Part shown: one piece after another, positions 10,165 through 21,535 of the stretch
Numbering within the stretch: the stretch's first letter is position 1
Layout of the letters: every line of letters begins with the position of its first letter
Source: Gemmatimonadaceae bacterium
Lineage (GTDB): Bacteria; Gemmatimonadota; Gemmatimonadetes; Gemmatimonadales; Gemmatimonadaceae
DNA length: 64,000 nt
Reading direction: 5' to 3'
Assembly (NCBI GenBank): GCA_011525845.1
Contig: WYBP01000011.1
Span: 186,001 to 250,000, forward strand
The notes under the pieces: generated by a model
The model's input: only the letters and a program-made list of their open reading frames with translations
Databases searched by the model: none
Told to the model about the DNA's origin: nothing
Made by a program: the position numbers and the translations under genes

Positions 10165-10814
10165 AGACGACGACCGCCCTCCCCCCGCACGCGGGCGAGG
10201 TCGCCCTCCGCCGCGGCGCCGCGCTCTCCGAGGCGCGTGTCGCGGTGATCATGGTGCATGGCCGGAACGCGGGGCCGGGGAACATCCTCGAGCTCGTGTC
10301 GGCCATCGACCACCCCGACGCGACCTACCTCGCACCGGCTGCGAAGGGAGGCGCCTGGTACCCGAACAGCTTCCTCGCGGACATCGAACAGAATGAGCCG
10401 GGGATCAGCTCCGGGATATCCGTGATCCACGCGCTGGTCGACGAGACCATCGAGGCGGGGATCCCGAGCGAGCGGATCGTGCTGCTCGGCTTCTCGCAGG
10501 GCGCCTGCCTCGCCTGCACCGCGGCGCAGCGCCGGCCGATGCGCTATGGCGGCGTGCTCGCCTTCTCGGGCGGGCTCATCGGGCCACCCGGCGTGCGCTG
10601 GACCGCGACAGGTTCGCTCGAGGGGACCCCCGTCTTCCTCGGGTGCAGCAACATCGACTTCCACATCCCCGAGAAGCGCGTGCGCGACAGCGCGGCGCAC
10701 TTCGAGCGGATGGAGGCGGACGTCACGATGCGCATCTACGAGGACATGGGGCACCTCGTGAACGACGATGAGATCGCGTTCACGAACGCGCTGCTGGCTG
10801 CGGTGGCCGCCTAG
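10161..10814 (+). CDS. Phospholipase/carboxylesterase-type alpha/beta hydrolase (MhqD-like)
   Basis: 217 residues, the typical length of the small carboxylesterase/phospholipase family (YpfH, MhqD). The oxyanion loop is VIMVHGRNAG, the nucleophile elbow is GFSQGAC (S112), the acid is probably the Asp in SNIDFHIP, and the catalytic His is in DMGHLVNDDE. Cytoplasmic. It is translationally coupled (ATGA) to the MhqO-type dioxygenase, so it probably hydrolyses an ester or ring-cleavage product in the same detoxification step. The actual substrate is unknown. The gene converges with the FMN enzyme gene, ending 6 bp from its stop. Confidence 0.88.
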   Translation: MKTTTALPPHAGEVALRRGAALSEARVAVIMVHGRNAGPGNILELVSAIDHPDATYLAPAAKGGAWYPNSFLADIEQNEPGISSGISVIHALVDETIEAGIPSERIVLLGFSQGACLACTAAQRRPMRYGGVLAFSGGLIGPPGVRWTATGSLEGTPVFLGCSNIDFHIPEKRVRDSAAHFERMEADVTMRIYEDMGHLVNDDEIAFTNALLAAVAA

Positions 10815-10820
10815 GGAGGA

Positions 10821-12095
10821 TCAGCCCCGCACGACGCTCGACGGCCCGATCTCCGCGATCGACCGCGTCCCAGCGAGCGCCATCGTCGTGCGGAGCTCCG
10901 CCCGAAGGATCTGCAGCACCTTCTCCACCCCCGGCTGCCCGAAGGCACCCAGCCCCCAGAGGTAGGGGCGGCCGATCCCCACCGCGTCCGCGCCGAGCGC
11001 GAGCGCCTTGAAGACGTCCGTGCCGCGCCGGATGCCGCTGTCGAGGATCACCGGCACGCGCCCGCGTACCGCGCGCACCACCTCCGGCAGGCTCTCGATC
11101 GTGCCGCGCCCGCTCTCCTCGGCCCGCCCGCCATGGTTGGAGACGACGATCCCCGACGCGCCATGGTCGATGCAGCGCTGTGCGTCCTCGCCCGTGAGGA
11201 TCCCCTTCACCACCACCTTCATCCGGGTGGCCGCGCGCAGCCGGTCGACGAATGACCAGGTGAGGGCCGGCGTGTTGAAGTCGGCGTCCGCCATCGTGAT
11301 CCCGTCGAACATCGGCTTGCGCGCGAAGGTGGTGTTCCCGCCCCCGTACGCGTCCTTCCCGCCCGCGTGGCACTGGGTGCAGTCGCGGCGGTCGCGCTTG
11401 ATGAAGCGCGTGAGGGAGAGCCGGTTGCTCGAGACTGGGAGGTCCACGGTGAGCACCACCACGGGGCACCCCGCCCCCTCGGCGCGCGCGAGCAGCCGCT
11501 CGGTGATGTCCCAGCGGGAGGTCGGATAGAGCTGGTACCAGATCGGTGCCTCGCGCGCGGCGGCCACGTCCTCCACGGAGGTGGTGGAGACGGTCGAGAG
11601 CATCATCGTGTGCTTCTGCGCCTTGGCCGCGCGCGCCGTCGCGAGCTCGCCGTCCGCGTGGAAGGCACGCTGGCTTCCCGTCGGGGAGATGATGATCGGC
11701 GTCTCCATCTCCACGCCGAGCACGGTGGTGGCGGTGCTGACCTTGTCCACGCCGACGAGGCGGTGGGGTCGGATCTGCCAGCCGTCGAAGGCGGTGCGGT
11801 TCGCGCGCAGCGTCACGTCCCCGTCGACGCCCGTGGCGATGTAGCCGTAGTGCGCCGGCGGCAGCGTGCGCTGCGCGGTGACGCGCATGTCGAACACGTC
11901 GAGCGCCCTGTCGGCGGACTCGATCACTTCGCCGAGCTCCTGGTCGGGCTCGCCATAGGTGCCCATGCGGTCGAGCGCGGCGGCGAGCGACTCGTCCCCG
12001 TCGTCATCCGCACAACCGCTTAGGGCGAGCGGCGCGAGGAGCGGACTCGCCGCCAGGAAGCGGACGAAGGCGCGGCGGTCGGCACGCGAGGTCAT
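10821..12095 (-). CDS. Tat lipoprotein FMN-dependent alpha-hydroxyacid dehydrogenase with CXXCH motif
   Basis: 424 residues. The N-terminus (ADRRAFVRFLAAS...LALSGC) combines a twin-arginine motif with a lipobox, predicting a folded, FMN-loaded protein exported by Tat and lipid-anchored at Cys28. The FMN/lactate-dehydrogenase TIM barrel is complete: WYQLYPTSRW (about 186-195), TVDLPVSSNR, VVKGILT, the catalytic base H321 in SNHGGR, and ILDSGIRRGTD. Unusually, the variable loop after VSSNRLSLTRF contains C239-T-Q-C242-H243, a perfect c-type haem attachment motif placed on the periplasmic side, where haem c is attached. It could therefore be a flavocytochrome oxidising lactate, glycolate or a similar 2-hydroxy acid and passing electrons to envelope cytochromes. 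The haem is inferred from motif and location only. Confidence 0.9.
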   Translation of the reverse strand: MTSRADRRAFVRFLAASPLLAPLALSGCADDDGDESLAAALDRMGTYGEPDQELGEVIESADRALDVFDMRVTAQRTLPPAHYGYIATGVDGDVTLRANRTAFDGWQIRPHRLVGVDKVSTATTVLGVEMETPIIISPTGSQRAFHADGELATARAAKAQKHTMMLSTVSTTSVEDVAAAREAPIWYQLYPTSRWDITERLLARAEGAGCPVVVLTVDLPVSSNRLSLTRFIKRDRRDCTQCHAGGKDAYGGGNTTFARKPMFDGITMADADFNTPALTWSFVDRLRAATRMKVVVKGILTGEDAQRCIDHGASGIVVSNHGGRAEESGRGTIESLPEVVRAVRGRVPVILDSGIRRGTDVFKALALGADAVGIGRPYLWGLGAFGQPGVEKVLQILRAELRTTMALAGTRSIAEIGPSSVVRG

Positions 12096-12214
12096 GCGGC
12101 ACTCCGGGGATCGGGTGGGGGCGACGCGGCTGAAGGTGCGACGTGATGGCCGCCTTGTCTATCCGGGGCGCCGGGCCGGCGGCATATTCGACGCGACCCG
12201 AGCGGAGAAGCACG

Positions 12215-13882
12215 ATGTCCACGTCCAGCCGTCGTCCCGTCCTGCTGCTCACCCTTTCCCTCGTGCTGCTCCTCGGCGGCGCGGTCCTGGTTTCGGCGGT
12301 TCCCGCGCGCGCACAGGGCACGGAGTCGTTCCTGGCGCCGAACAACGGCCCCGGGGTCCTCCCGATGGGGACCGTCCGCGGCGAGCAGGTGCGGCGCCTC
12401 GTGATCCGCAACGCGACGATCCTCTCTGGCCGCGGCGCGCCGGGCTCGCCGCGCGCGATGCCCCCCGAGGGGCCGGTGGACATCGTGATCGAGAACGGCG
12501 TCATCGTGGACGTCGTCCTGATGGACGCGGTGAATCTCCGGAGCCACGGCCCGAACTTCCGGCGCCCGACCGGCGACCGGGTCATCGACGCGAAGGGGCA
12601 GTACGTCATCCCGGGCCTCGTCGAGATGCATGCACACCTCCCGCCGGTCGGGAGCGACCTCGGCCCGCGCGGCCTCGACTTCGCCTACCGCCTCTATCTC
12701 GGGCACGGCGTCACCACGGTCCGCGATGCCGGATCCGGCGCGGGCCTTCGCGTCCTGGCCGAGCAGCGCCGCCTCGCCGCCGCGAACCAGCTCGTCGCGC
12801 CACGCCTCGTGCTCTGCCAGCGCTGGCCCCTCCCCCTCCGGCGCTGGGACGAGGGGAACACGCCGGACAAGGCGCGCGTCATGGTGCGCGAGTTCAAGGC
12901 GCAGGGAGCGGACTGCGTGAAGGTCTCCAAGAGCCCGGGCCAGTATCCCGACGTGATGGCCGCGATCGCCGACGAGTCGAACAAGCTCGGGATGTTCACG
13001 ATGGTGGACCTCAAGGTCTCCGAGACCGACGGCGCGATCGCGAGCGACGCCGGGGTGCGGAGCATCGAGCACTGGTACGGGATCCCGGACGCGGCCCTGG
13101 TGGGCTCGCAGGACTTCCCGACCGACTACAACTACTGGGACGAGCTCGACCGCTTCCGGTACGCGGGACTGCTCTGGGCCCAGGCCGACCGGGATCCGGC
13201 GCGGCTCGAGGCGGTGATCGACAAGCTCGTGAGGAACGGCACCAACTGGAATCCGACGCTCGCGGTCTACGAGGACAACCGGGATGTCTGGCGCGCCGTC
13301 GGGCTTCCGGTGAAGGAGACGCTGATGCACCCGTCGGAGGTCACGGCGGGGCCCGACACCACGCTGCACGGCGCCTTCAAGCGCGAGTGGAAGACGAGCG
13401 ACGAGATCAACTGGCGGAAGAACTTCCAGATCTGGATGAAGTACGTGCGGATGTATCACGAGCGCGGCGGGCGCCTCACGGCCGGGAGTGACGAGGGCGG
13501 GATCGGCGGCGTGGCGCTGATCCGCGAGCTCGAGCTCCTGCAGGAGGCGGGGATCCACCCGATCGACGTCATCAAGGTCGCGACGACGAACGCCTACGGC
13601 GTGCTCGGCCTCGAGAACATGTGCGGCATCCGCGTCGGGTGCCGGGCGGACCTCGCGGTCGTGAACGGCAACCCGATCGACAACTTCAAGGTCATGTACG
13701 GGCGCGGCTACGGCGTCGCCGGGCTCGTGCCGCGAACGGAGCAGTGGAAGCACGGCGGCGTGGCGTGGACGATCAAGGACGGCATCGTCTTCGACGCGCA
13801 GGCGCTCCTCCGCGAGGCGGAGTGGTACGTGCAGCAGGAGAAGGCGCGGCTCAAGACCGCGTCGGGGAGCGCGCCCGACTGA
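12215..13882 (+). CDS. Exported amidohydrolase
   Basis: 555 residues from the ATG at 12215, chosen because it sits 4 nt after a GGAGAAG ribosome-binding site and directly before a signal peptide (MSTSSRRPVLLL... ending PARAQG). Amidohydrolase features are RLVIRNATILSGRG, the metal motif GLVEMHAH (H139, H141), CVKVSKSPG (candidate carboxylated Lys), SIEHWYG, the LTAGSDEGG aspartate motif and GCRADLAVVNG near the C-terminus. The substrate is not predictable; related exported enzymes act on prolyl or acyl-amino compounds. It is a clear paralogue of the exported amidohydrolase at 48639-50279, which shares order and motifs. The gene converges with the amidase gene, 27 bp apart. Confidence 0.88.
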   Translation: MSTSSRRPVLLLTLSLVLLLGGAVLVSAVPARAQGTESFLAPNNGPGVLPMGTVRGEQVRRLVIRNATILSGRGAPGSPRAMPPEGPVDIVIENGVIVDVVLMDAVNLRSHGPNFRRPTGDRVIDAKGQYVIPGLVEMHAHLPPVGSDLGPRGLDFAYRLYLGHGVTTVRDAGSGAGLRVLAEQRRLAAANQLVAPRLVLCQRWPLPLRRWDEGNTPDKARVMVREFKAQGADCVKVSKSPGQYPDVMAAIADESNKLGMFTMVDLKVSETDGAIASDAGVRSIEHWYGIPDAALVGSQDFPTDYNYWDELDRFRYAGLLWAQADRDPARLEAVIDKLVRNGTNWNPTLAVYEDNRDVWRAVGLPVKETLMHPSEVTAGPDTTLHGAFKREWKTSDEINWRKNFQIWMKYVRMYHERGGRLTAGSDEGGIGGVALIRELELLQEAGIHPIDVIKVATTNAYGVLGLENMCGIRVGCRADLAVVNGNPIDNFKVMYGRGYGVAGLVPRTEQWKHGGVAWTIKDGIVFDAQALLREAEWYVQQEKARLKTASGSAPD

Positions 13883-13909
13883 CCAGCGCCCTCCGCGCTG
13901 CGCCCGCGC

Positions 13910-15535
13910 CTACCGGCCGGCCGGCAGCGGAGGCGTGGTCTTCGGCGGCCGCCGGTACTTCGTCCCCTGCTCGAACGAGTAGCCGAGCCCGAGCAGCAGC
14001 GCCTCGCTGAACGGCCGCCCGAGGAGCTCGAGTCCCACGGGGAGGTCGTTCGAGGTGAATCCGGCCGGCACCGTGAGCGCCGGGAACCCCGTCGTCGGGC
14101 TCAGGCCCCGGTTGTCCCCGCGGCCGTAGCCATCCCGCGGGCGCGGGTTCGTGAGCACGTCCTCGGCGATCAGCGTGGGCTCCTGGTCGAACGTCGCGTA
14201 CGCGATCGCGTCGAGCCTCTGGTCCGCCATCGCCTTGAGCACTCCCACGCGCACCGCCTCGCGCCGCTGCATCAGCACGAGGTAGTCGGGGTCGCTCGTC
14301 GTCTTTCCCACGTACTCCATCATCCCGCGCGCTCGCCACGGGTTCACCACGCCCGAGAGCATGATCTCCTTGAACGTCTTCACGGGCGCGTTCGGGTGGT
14401 CGCGGAAGTACGCGTCCGTCGCCTGCTCCGTCTCGAAGTCGTTCCCCGGACCGCCGCGCTGGTTGAGCTCGGGGATCACCAGCGAATCGACGACGGTCGC
14501 GCCGAGCGCGCGGAGCTGCGCGATCGCCCTGTCCATCACGGCGCGCACGCGCGCCCGGTCGGCGGCATTCTCGCGCGCCGTGGCGCTCGTGTCGTTCCGC
14601 GCCGCGGCGCTCGTGTCGGTGCGCGGCCGCAGGACGCCGATCCGCGCGCCCTTGAGCGCGTCGGCCTTGAGGAGCGCCGCGTAGCTCTTCGGCGTGCGGT
14701 CCACGGCGTACGCGGTGATCGGGTCGTTCGCGTCGTAGCCGACCATCTGGTCGAGCAGGAGCGCGGCATCCATCACGCTACGCGTCATCGGGCCCATCGT
14801 GTCCTGCGTCGGGTTCGCGGGGAGCATCCCGAAGCGGCTGATCAGCTGCAGCGTGGGCCGGAGCCCCACGAGGCTCGTCACCGCCGCGGGCCCGCGCACC
14901 GATCCGCCCGTGTCCTCGCCGATCCCGACGAGCCCGAAGTTCGCCGCCACACCCGACCCCGAGCCCCCCGAGGAGCCGCTGGGGTTCCGCATCGGGTCGT
15001 ACGCGTTGCGGATGATCCCCATCGCCGAGCCCACGTAGCGCGAGGCGAACTCCCCCATGGTGGTCTTGGCGAGGATGATCGCGCCCGCGGCCTCGAGGCG
15101 CGTGACGACGGTCGCGTCGCGCTGCGGCACGAAGTCCTTGAAGAGCGCCGACCCGTAGGTGGTCGGCATCTTCTTCGTCTCGACCTGGTCCTTGAGCAGC
15201 ACCGGAACGCAGTGCATCGGCCCCATCGCATGCCCCGCGCGACGCGCGGCGTCGAGCGAGTCCGCCTCCTGCAGCGCGCGCGGGTTGATGTTCTGGATCG
15301 CGTTCAGCTTCGGCCCCTGCTGGTCGTACGCCGCGATGCGGTCGAGGTACCCCTGCACGAGCGCGCGGCAGGTCAGCCGTCCGGACTTGAGCGCGGCATG
15401 CACTCCGGGGATCGTCGCCTCCATGAGGTCGAACGACTGGCCGCGGAGCTCCGCCACCTGGCCGAACGCGAGAGCGAACACGACCGTGAAGACCAGCGCG
15501 GAACCGCCCGTGAACATCATCCGAATGCGACGCAT
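13910..15535 (-). CDS. Exported or membrane-anchored amidase (amidase signature family)
   Basis: 541 residues. An N-terminal hydrophobic segment (about 9-28) is a signal peptide or anchor. The amidase-signature triad is intact: Lys115 in PVLLKDQVET, cis-Ser188 in NPSGSSGGSGSG, and nucleophile Ser212 in GEDTGGSVRGPAA. A low-complexity insert near 310 contains repeated T-S-A-A-A-R-N-D / T-S-A-T-A-R-E-N units. The family hydrolyses amides of many kinds, so the substrate is open. Start ATG 15535 follows an AAAAGGATC ribosome-binding site. The gene is divergent from the small basic protein gene at 15662. Confidence 0.92.
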   Translation of the reverse strand: MRRIRMMFTGGSALVFTVVFALAFGQVAELRGQSFDLMEATIPGVHAALKSGRLTCRALVQGYLDRIAAYDQQGPKLNAIQNINPRALQEADSLDAARRAGHAMGPMHCVPVLLKDQVETKKMPTTYGSALFKDFVPQRDATVVTRLEAAGAIILAKTTMGEFASRYVGSAMGIIRNAYDPMRNPSGSSGGSGSGVAANFGLVGIGEDTGGSVRGPAAVTSLVGLRPTLQLISRFGMLPANPTQDTMGPMTRSVMDAALLLDQMVGYDANDPITAYAVDRTPKSYAALLKADALKGARIGVLRPRTDTSAAARNDTSATARENAADRARVRAVMDRAIAQLRALGATVVDSLVIPELNQRGGPGNDFETEQATDAYFRDHPNAPVKTFKEIMLSGVVNPWRARGMMEYVGKTTSDPDYLVLMQRREAVRVGVLKAMADQRLDAIAYATFDQEPTLIAEDVLTNPRPRDGYGRGDNRGLSPTTGFPALTVPAGFTSNDLPVGLELLGRPFSEALLLGLGYSFEQGTKYRRPPKTTPPLPAGR

Positions 15536-15661
15536 CGTGATCCTTTTCTCGGCGAGAGGGGTAACCGAAAGTACGCCAATGGGTTAGCTTTCGTTCATCG
15601 TGGGCGTCGCCATCCGGGCCGCGCCCACGTTCACCAACAGGACAGCTGAGAGGCGCCTAAC

Positions 15662-15880
15662 GTGGCACGCAAGCCGAATTACAACTATGAGAAGCGCAGG
15701 AAGGAGATGGACCGCGCCGCGAAGAAGAAGGCGCGCAAGGAAGAGCGCGAGGCCCGCAAGGAAGAGGGCGCCACCGACGCCGTGCCCATCGAGGCGAGCG
15801 AGACGCTCGGCGCGCTCCCGCTCCCCGGAGCGAAGCCCGGCGTGATCTTCGACGCCGAGAACGCGCAGATCGCCGAGTAG
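15662..15880 (+). CDS. Small basic conserved protein of unknown function
   Basis: 72 residues from a GTG start. The first half (MARKPNYNYEKRRKEMDRAA followed by KKKARKEER) is highly charged and likely helical; the second half is acidic and ends FDAENAQIAE. Short proteins beginning R-K-P-N-Y-x-x-E-K-R-R-K occur in many bacteria without a known role; a nucleic-acid or ribosome association is plausible from charge alone. Base composition fits the neighbouring genes. A second GTG-initiated frame through the same DNA (15600-15845) gives an arginine-rich low-complexity product and was not accepted. Confidence 0.75.
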   Translation: MARKPNYNYEKRRKEMDRAAKKKARKEEREARKEEGATDAVPIEASETLGALPLPGAKPGVIFDAENAQIAE

Positions 15881-15896
15881 GCGGCAGCGCAGCATC

Positions 15897-15919
15897 CGCC
15901 GGCGCACCCCGCGCCGGCG
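15897..15919. terminator. Hairpin between convergent genes
   Basis: Perfect 9-bp arms CGCCGGCGC / GCGCCGGCG around a 5-nt loop (ACCCC), 16 nt after the stop of the 72-aa gene and 15 nt after the stop of the large amidohydrolase gene on the other strand. There is no T-tract; a bidirectional terminator is likely from position. Confidence 0.6.
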
Positions 15920-15934
15920 TCGCCGACCCCGAGG

Positions 15935-19507
<3,573 letters not shown>

Positions 19508-19587
19508 GATGGGCGCTCGATGGGGCTGGGCTCGCGCCCGCGCTGGGCGGGCGGTGGACACCCGAAGTTACGGCCGGGCTCGCGAGT

Positions 19588-19617
19588 GGGACAGCCGCGC
19601 GGGCGTCGCGGTAGCTT
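19588..19617 (+). promoter_or_regulatory. Candidate promoter for rsmD, overlapping a divergent promoter
   Basis: GGGACA (19588-19593), an 18-bp spacer, then TAGCTT (19612-19617), 7 nt before a GTG at 19625. On the other strand, CTGTCC (plus 19589-19594) stands 18 bp from TAACTT (plus 19565-19570) upstream of the large amidohydrolase gene. The two -35 boxes would overlap. Predicted from spacing only. Confidence 0.4.
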
Positions 19618-19624
19618 TCACGCC

Positions 19625-19654
19625 GTGACCGAGACCCCGGAGCACACTCGATGA
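19625..19654 (+). CDS. Possible 9-codon leader ORF coupled to rsmD
   Basis: GTG ACC ... CGA TGA encodes nine codons (VTETPEHTR). Its stop overlaps the rsmD start as ATGA, and its GTG lies 7 nt after a TAGCTT -10-like box. If the transcript is leaderless, ribosomes would start here and reinitiate on rsmD, which lacks a clear ribosome-binding site. Chance cannot be excluded for such a short frame. Confidence 0.3.
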   Translation: MTETPEHTR

Positions 19655-20166
19655 GGATCGTCGGCGGCAAGCACGCCGGGCGCGACCTCGCCAAGCTCAA
19701 GGACGCCCACGTGCGCCCCACCGCGGAGCACGTGCGGGTGGCGATGGTGGACGCGGTGCGCCACGACCTGACCGACGCCAGCGTGCTCGACCTCTTCGCC
19801 GGCACGGGCGCGCTCGGCCTCGAGGCGATCTCGCGCGGCGCGCGGCGCTGCGACTTCCTGGAGACGCGCGCCTCGAGCCTGCACACGCTCAAGGCGAACA
19901 TCGGCCTCCTCCGCTACAAGTCGCGCACGCGCGTCTTCAAGCAGGACGCCGTCCCCTTCGCCGCGCGCCTCTCCGAGGGCGCGTACGACATCGCGTTCGC
20001 GGACCCGCCCTACGGCTCGCGCATGCTCGACCACGTGGTCCGCTCCTGGCAGGCGACGCGCTTCGCGAAGGTGCTGGTGACGGAGCACGCGGTGGACCAC
20101 GAGATGCCCGCCGGCGGCACCACGCAGCGTTTCGAGGACACCGCGGTCACGGTCTACCGGCTCTGA
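19651..20166 (+). CDS. rsmD: 16S rRNA (guanine(966)-N2)-methyltransferase
   Basis: 171 residues, normal for RsmD. It starts MRIVGGKHAGRDL and has the family's VRPTAEHVRVAMVD, the SAM-binding LDLFAGTGALGLEAISRGA (motif I), and the catalytic DPPY at 118-121. RsmD methylates G966 of 16S rRNA in the 30S subunit, in the cytoplasm. No ribosome-binding site is obvious before the ATG; a 9-codon leader frame overlaps it. RsmD is often followed by coaD, but here the next gene is a convergent AAA ATPase, so the usual neighbour is absent. Confidence 0.93.
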   Translation: MRIVGGKHAGRDLAKLKDAHVRPTAEHVRVAMVDAVRHDLTDASVLDLFAGTGALGLEAISRGARRCDFLETRASSLHTLKANIGLLRYKSRTRVFKQDAVPFAARLSEGAYDIAFADPPYGSRMLDHVVRSWQATRFAKVLVTEHAVDHEMPAGGTTQRFEDTAVTVYRL

Positions 20167-20190
20167 CGCCGCGCGGGCGCGGGCGCGGCG
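20167..20190. terminator. GC hairpin after rsmD
   Basis: Arms CGCCGCGC / GCGCGGCG with an 8-nt GC loop, starting at the base after the rsmD stop codon and lying between convergent genes. There is no T-tract. The DNA is so GC-rich that chance pairing is possible. Confidence 0.4.
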
Positions 20191-20220
20191 CGGGCACGGC
20201 GCATGACTCCGCGCGGCGCC

Positions 20221-21411
20221 TCACTCCCGCCAGTCGTCCCCCGGCATGATCCGCCGCATGAACTCGTCGAAGAGGGGCACGGTGAACGCGGTGTCGCCGT
20301 GGTTCGGGCTCCAGATCATCCCCTTGGAGATGAGCGTGTTCCGCGTGGGGCCGAGTGAGGTCACCTTGCGCCCGAGCTGGTCGGCGATGTCGCCCGAGCG
20401 GTGGGGGCCGGGCCCGAGCTCGGCCATCGCGCGGAGGTAGCGCCGCTCGGTGGGGGTGAGGCGGTCGAAGCGCACGCGGAAGAAGCTCTCGTCCAGCGCG
20501 GCGATCGCGGTCCTCGACGCGCGCTCGACGTCCGCCGGGGTGATCGGCGACTTCTCCGCGGCGTCCCATGCGTGCTTCCCCCACTCCTGCAGGAAGTAGG
20601 GGTAGCCCATGGTGCGCTTGACGATCCGGTCGAGCGCCTGGGCCGAGACCGCGACTCCCTGCTCGCGCGCCGGGCGCTCGATCGCCCGCTTCGCGGCGGC
20701 CGGCGGGAGCGGCCCGATCTCCGGGAAGTCGAAGAGCCGCTCGGCGTACGACTTGGCGCGTCCCATCCGCCCGCGGAGCTGCGGGAGCCCCGCGCCGACG
20801 AGCACCACCGGGAGTGAGCGCTGCGCCACGCGGTGGAGCGCGGTGATGAGCGCGGCGAGCTCCTCCTCGGGCACGTACTGGAGTTCGTCGATGAACATCG
20901 CGACGGCGGTGCCCGCCTTCTTCGCCGCCTCGCCGACCGTCTCGAGGAGCGCCTGGAGGTCGTGCTCGAGGTCGCCGTTGTCGGCGAGCCCCGGCTCCGG
21001 GTCGTAGTCGAAGCCGACCTCGATGTCCTTGTACTTCACCTTGAGCGCGCTCGCGAAGCCGGCGAGCGCCCGGAGCGAGCGCTTGGCCAGGGCGCCCGCC
21101 TTGGCGTGTCGCGAGAGCCGGAGGAGGGCGACGCGGAGCGTGGGGGCGAGGAGCCCCGGGAGGGAGCGTCCCTCGGGGGCCTCCATGCGCAGGGTGTGGA
21201 TCCCGTCCCCCTCGGCGTCGTCGCGCATGCGGTCGAGGAGGACCGTCTTGCCGACGCCGCGGAGCCCGACCATGAGGATGCTCTTGGTGGGGCGTCCGGC
21301 GCGGACGCGGGCGAGGGCGACGCGGACGGCCGCGAGGAGCTCGTCGCGGCCGGCGAGCTCGGGCGGGGGGGCGCCGGCGCCCGGGGCGAAGGGGTTGGTG
21401 ACCGGGTCCAT
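20221..21411 (-). CDS. AAA ATPase (ORC/STAND-like) with C-terminal winged helix
   Basis: 396 residues. Walker A is GLRGVGKT (about 49-56) after a PELAGRDELLAAV box typical of archaeal-type/AAA_16 ATPases; Walker B is AMFIDELQYV, with a sensor-like VVLVGAGLPQLRGRMG. The C-terminal third (about 310-396) looks like a winged-helix DNA-binding region (SGDIADQLGRKVTSLGPTRNTLISKGMIW). Proteins of this kind occur singly in many bacteria; the role is unknown, and a DNA-linked switch or stress/defence ATPase is possible. A TATACT -10 box sits 6 nt before the ATG, predicting a leaderless mRNA, and a perfect palindrome overlaps the -35 position, suggesting repression, possibly by its own product. Confidence 0.85.
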   Translation of the reverse strand: MDPVTNPFAPGAGAPPPELAGRDELLAAVRVALARVRAGRPTKSILMVGLRGVGKTVLLDRMRDDAEGDGIHTLRMEAPEGRSLPGLLAPTLRVALLRLSRHAKAGALAKRSLRALAGFASALKVKYKDIEVGFDYDPEPGLADNGDLEHDLQALLETVGEAAKKAGTAVAMFIDELQYVPEEELAALITALHRVAQRSLPVVLVGAGLPQLRGRMGRAKSYAERLFDFPEIGPLPPAAAKRAIERPAREQGVAVSAQALDRIVKRTMGYPYFLQEWGKHAWDAAEKSPITPADVERASRTAIAALDESFFRVRFDRLTPTERRYLRAMAELGPGPHRSGDIADQLGRKVTSLGPTRNTLISKGMIWSPNHGDTAFTVPLFDEFMRRIMPGDDWRE

Positions 21412-21417
21412 GCGGGG

Positions 21418-21455
21418 AGTATAGTGTTCTTAGCTAGTTTATGCTAGAAGCATAA
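21418..21455 (-). promoter_or_regulatory. Promoter and palindromic operator of the AAA ATPase gene
   Basis: On the minus strand TATACT (plus 21418-21423) lies 6 nt before the ATG. The region expected to hold the -35 box overlaps a perfect inverted repeat TTATGCT-AGA-AGCATAA (21439-21455). The stretch 21419-21475 is strikingly AT-rich against its surroundings. A regulator bound here would block RNA polymerase. Confidence 0.6.
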
Positions 21456-21535
21456 TATGGCTAATCTCGCCATAACCGCGCCGCCGGAGACCGGGGCTGC
21501 CGCGGCGGGCCCTCCGCGCGGCGCCCCGCCGGACC

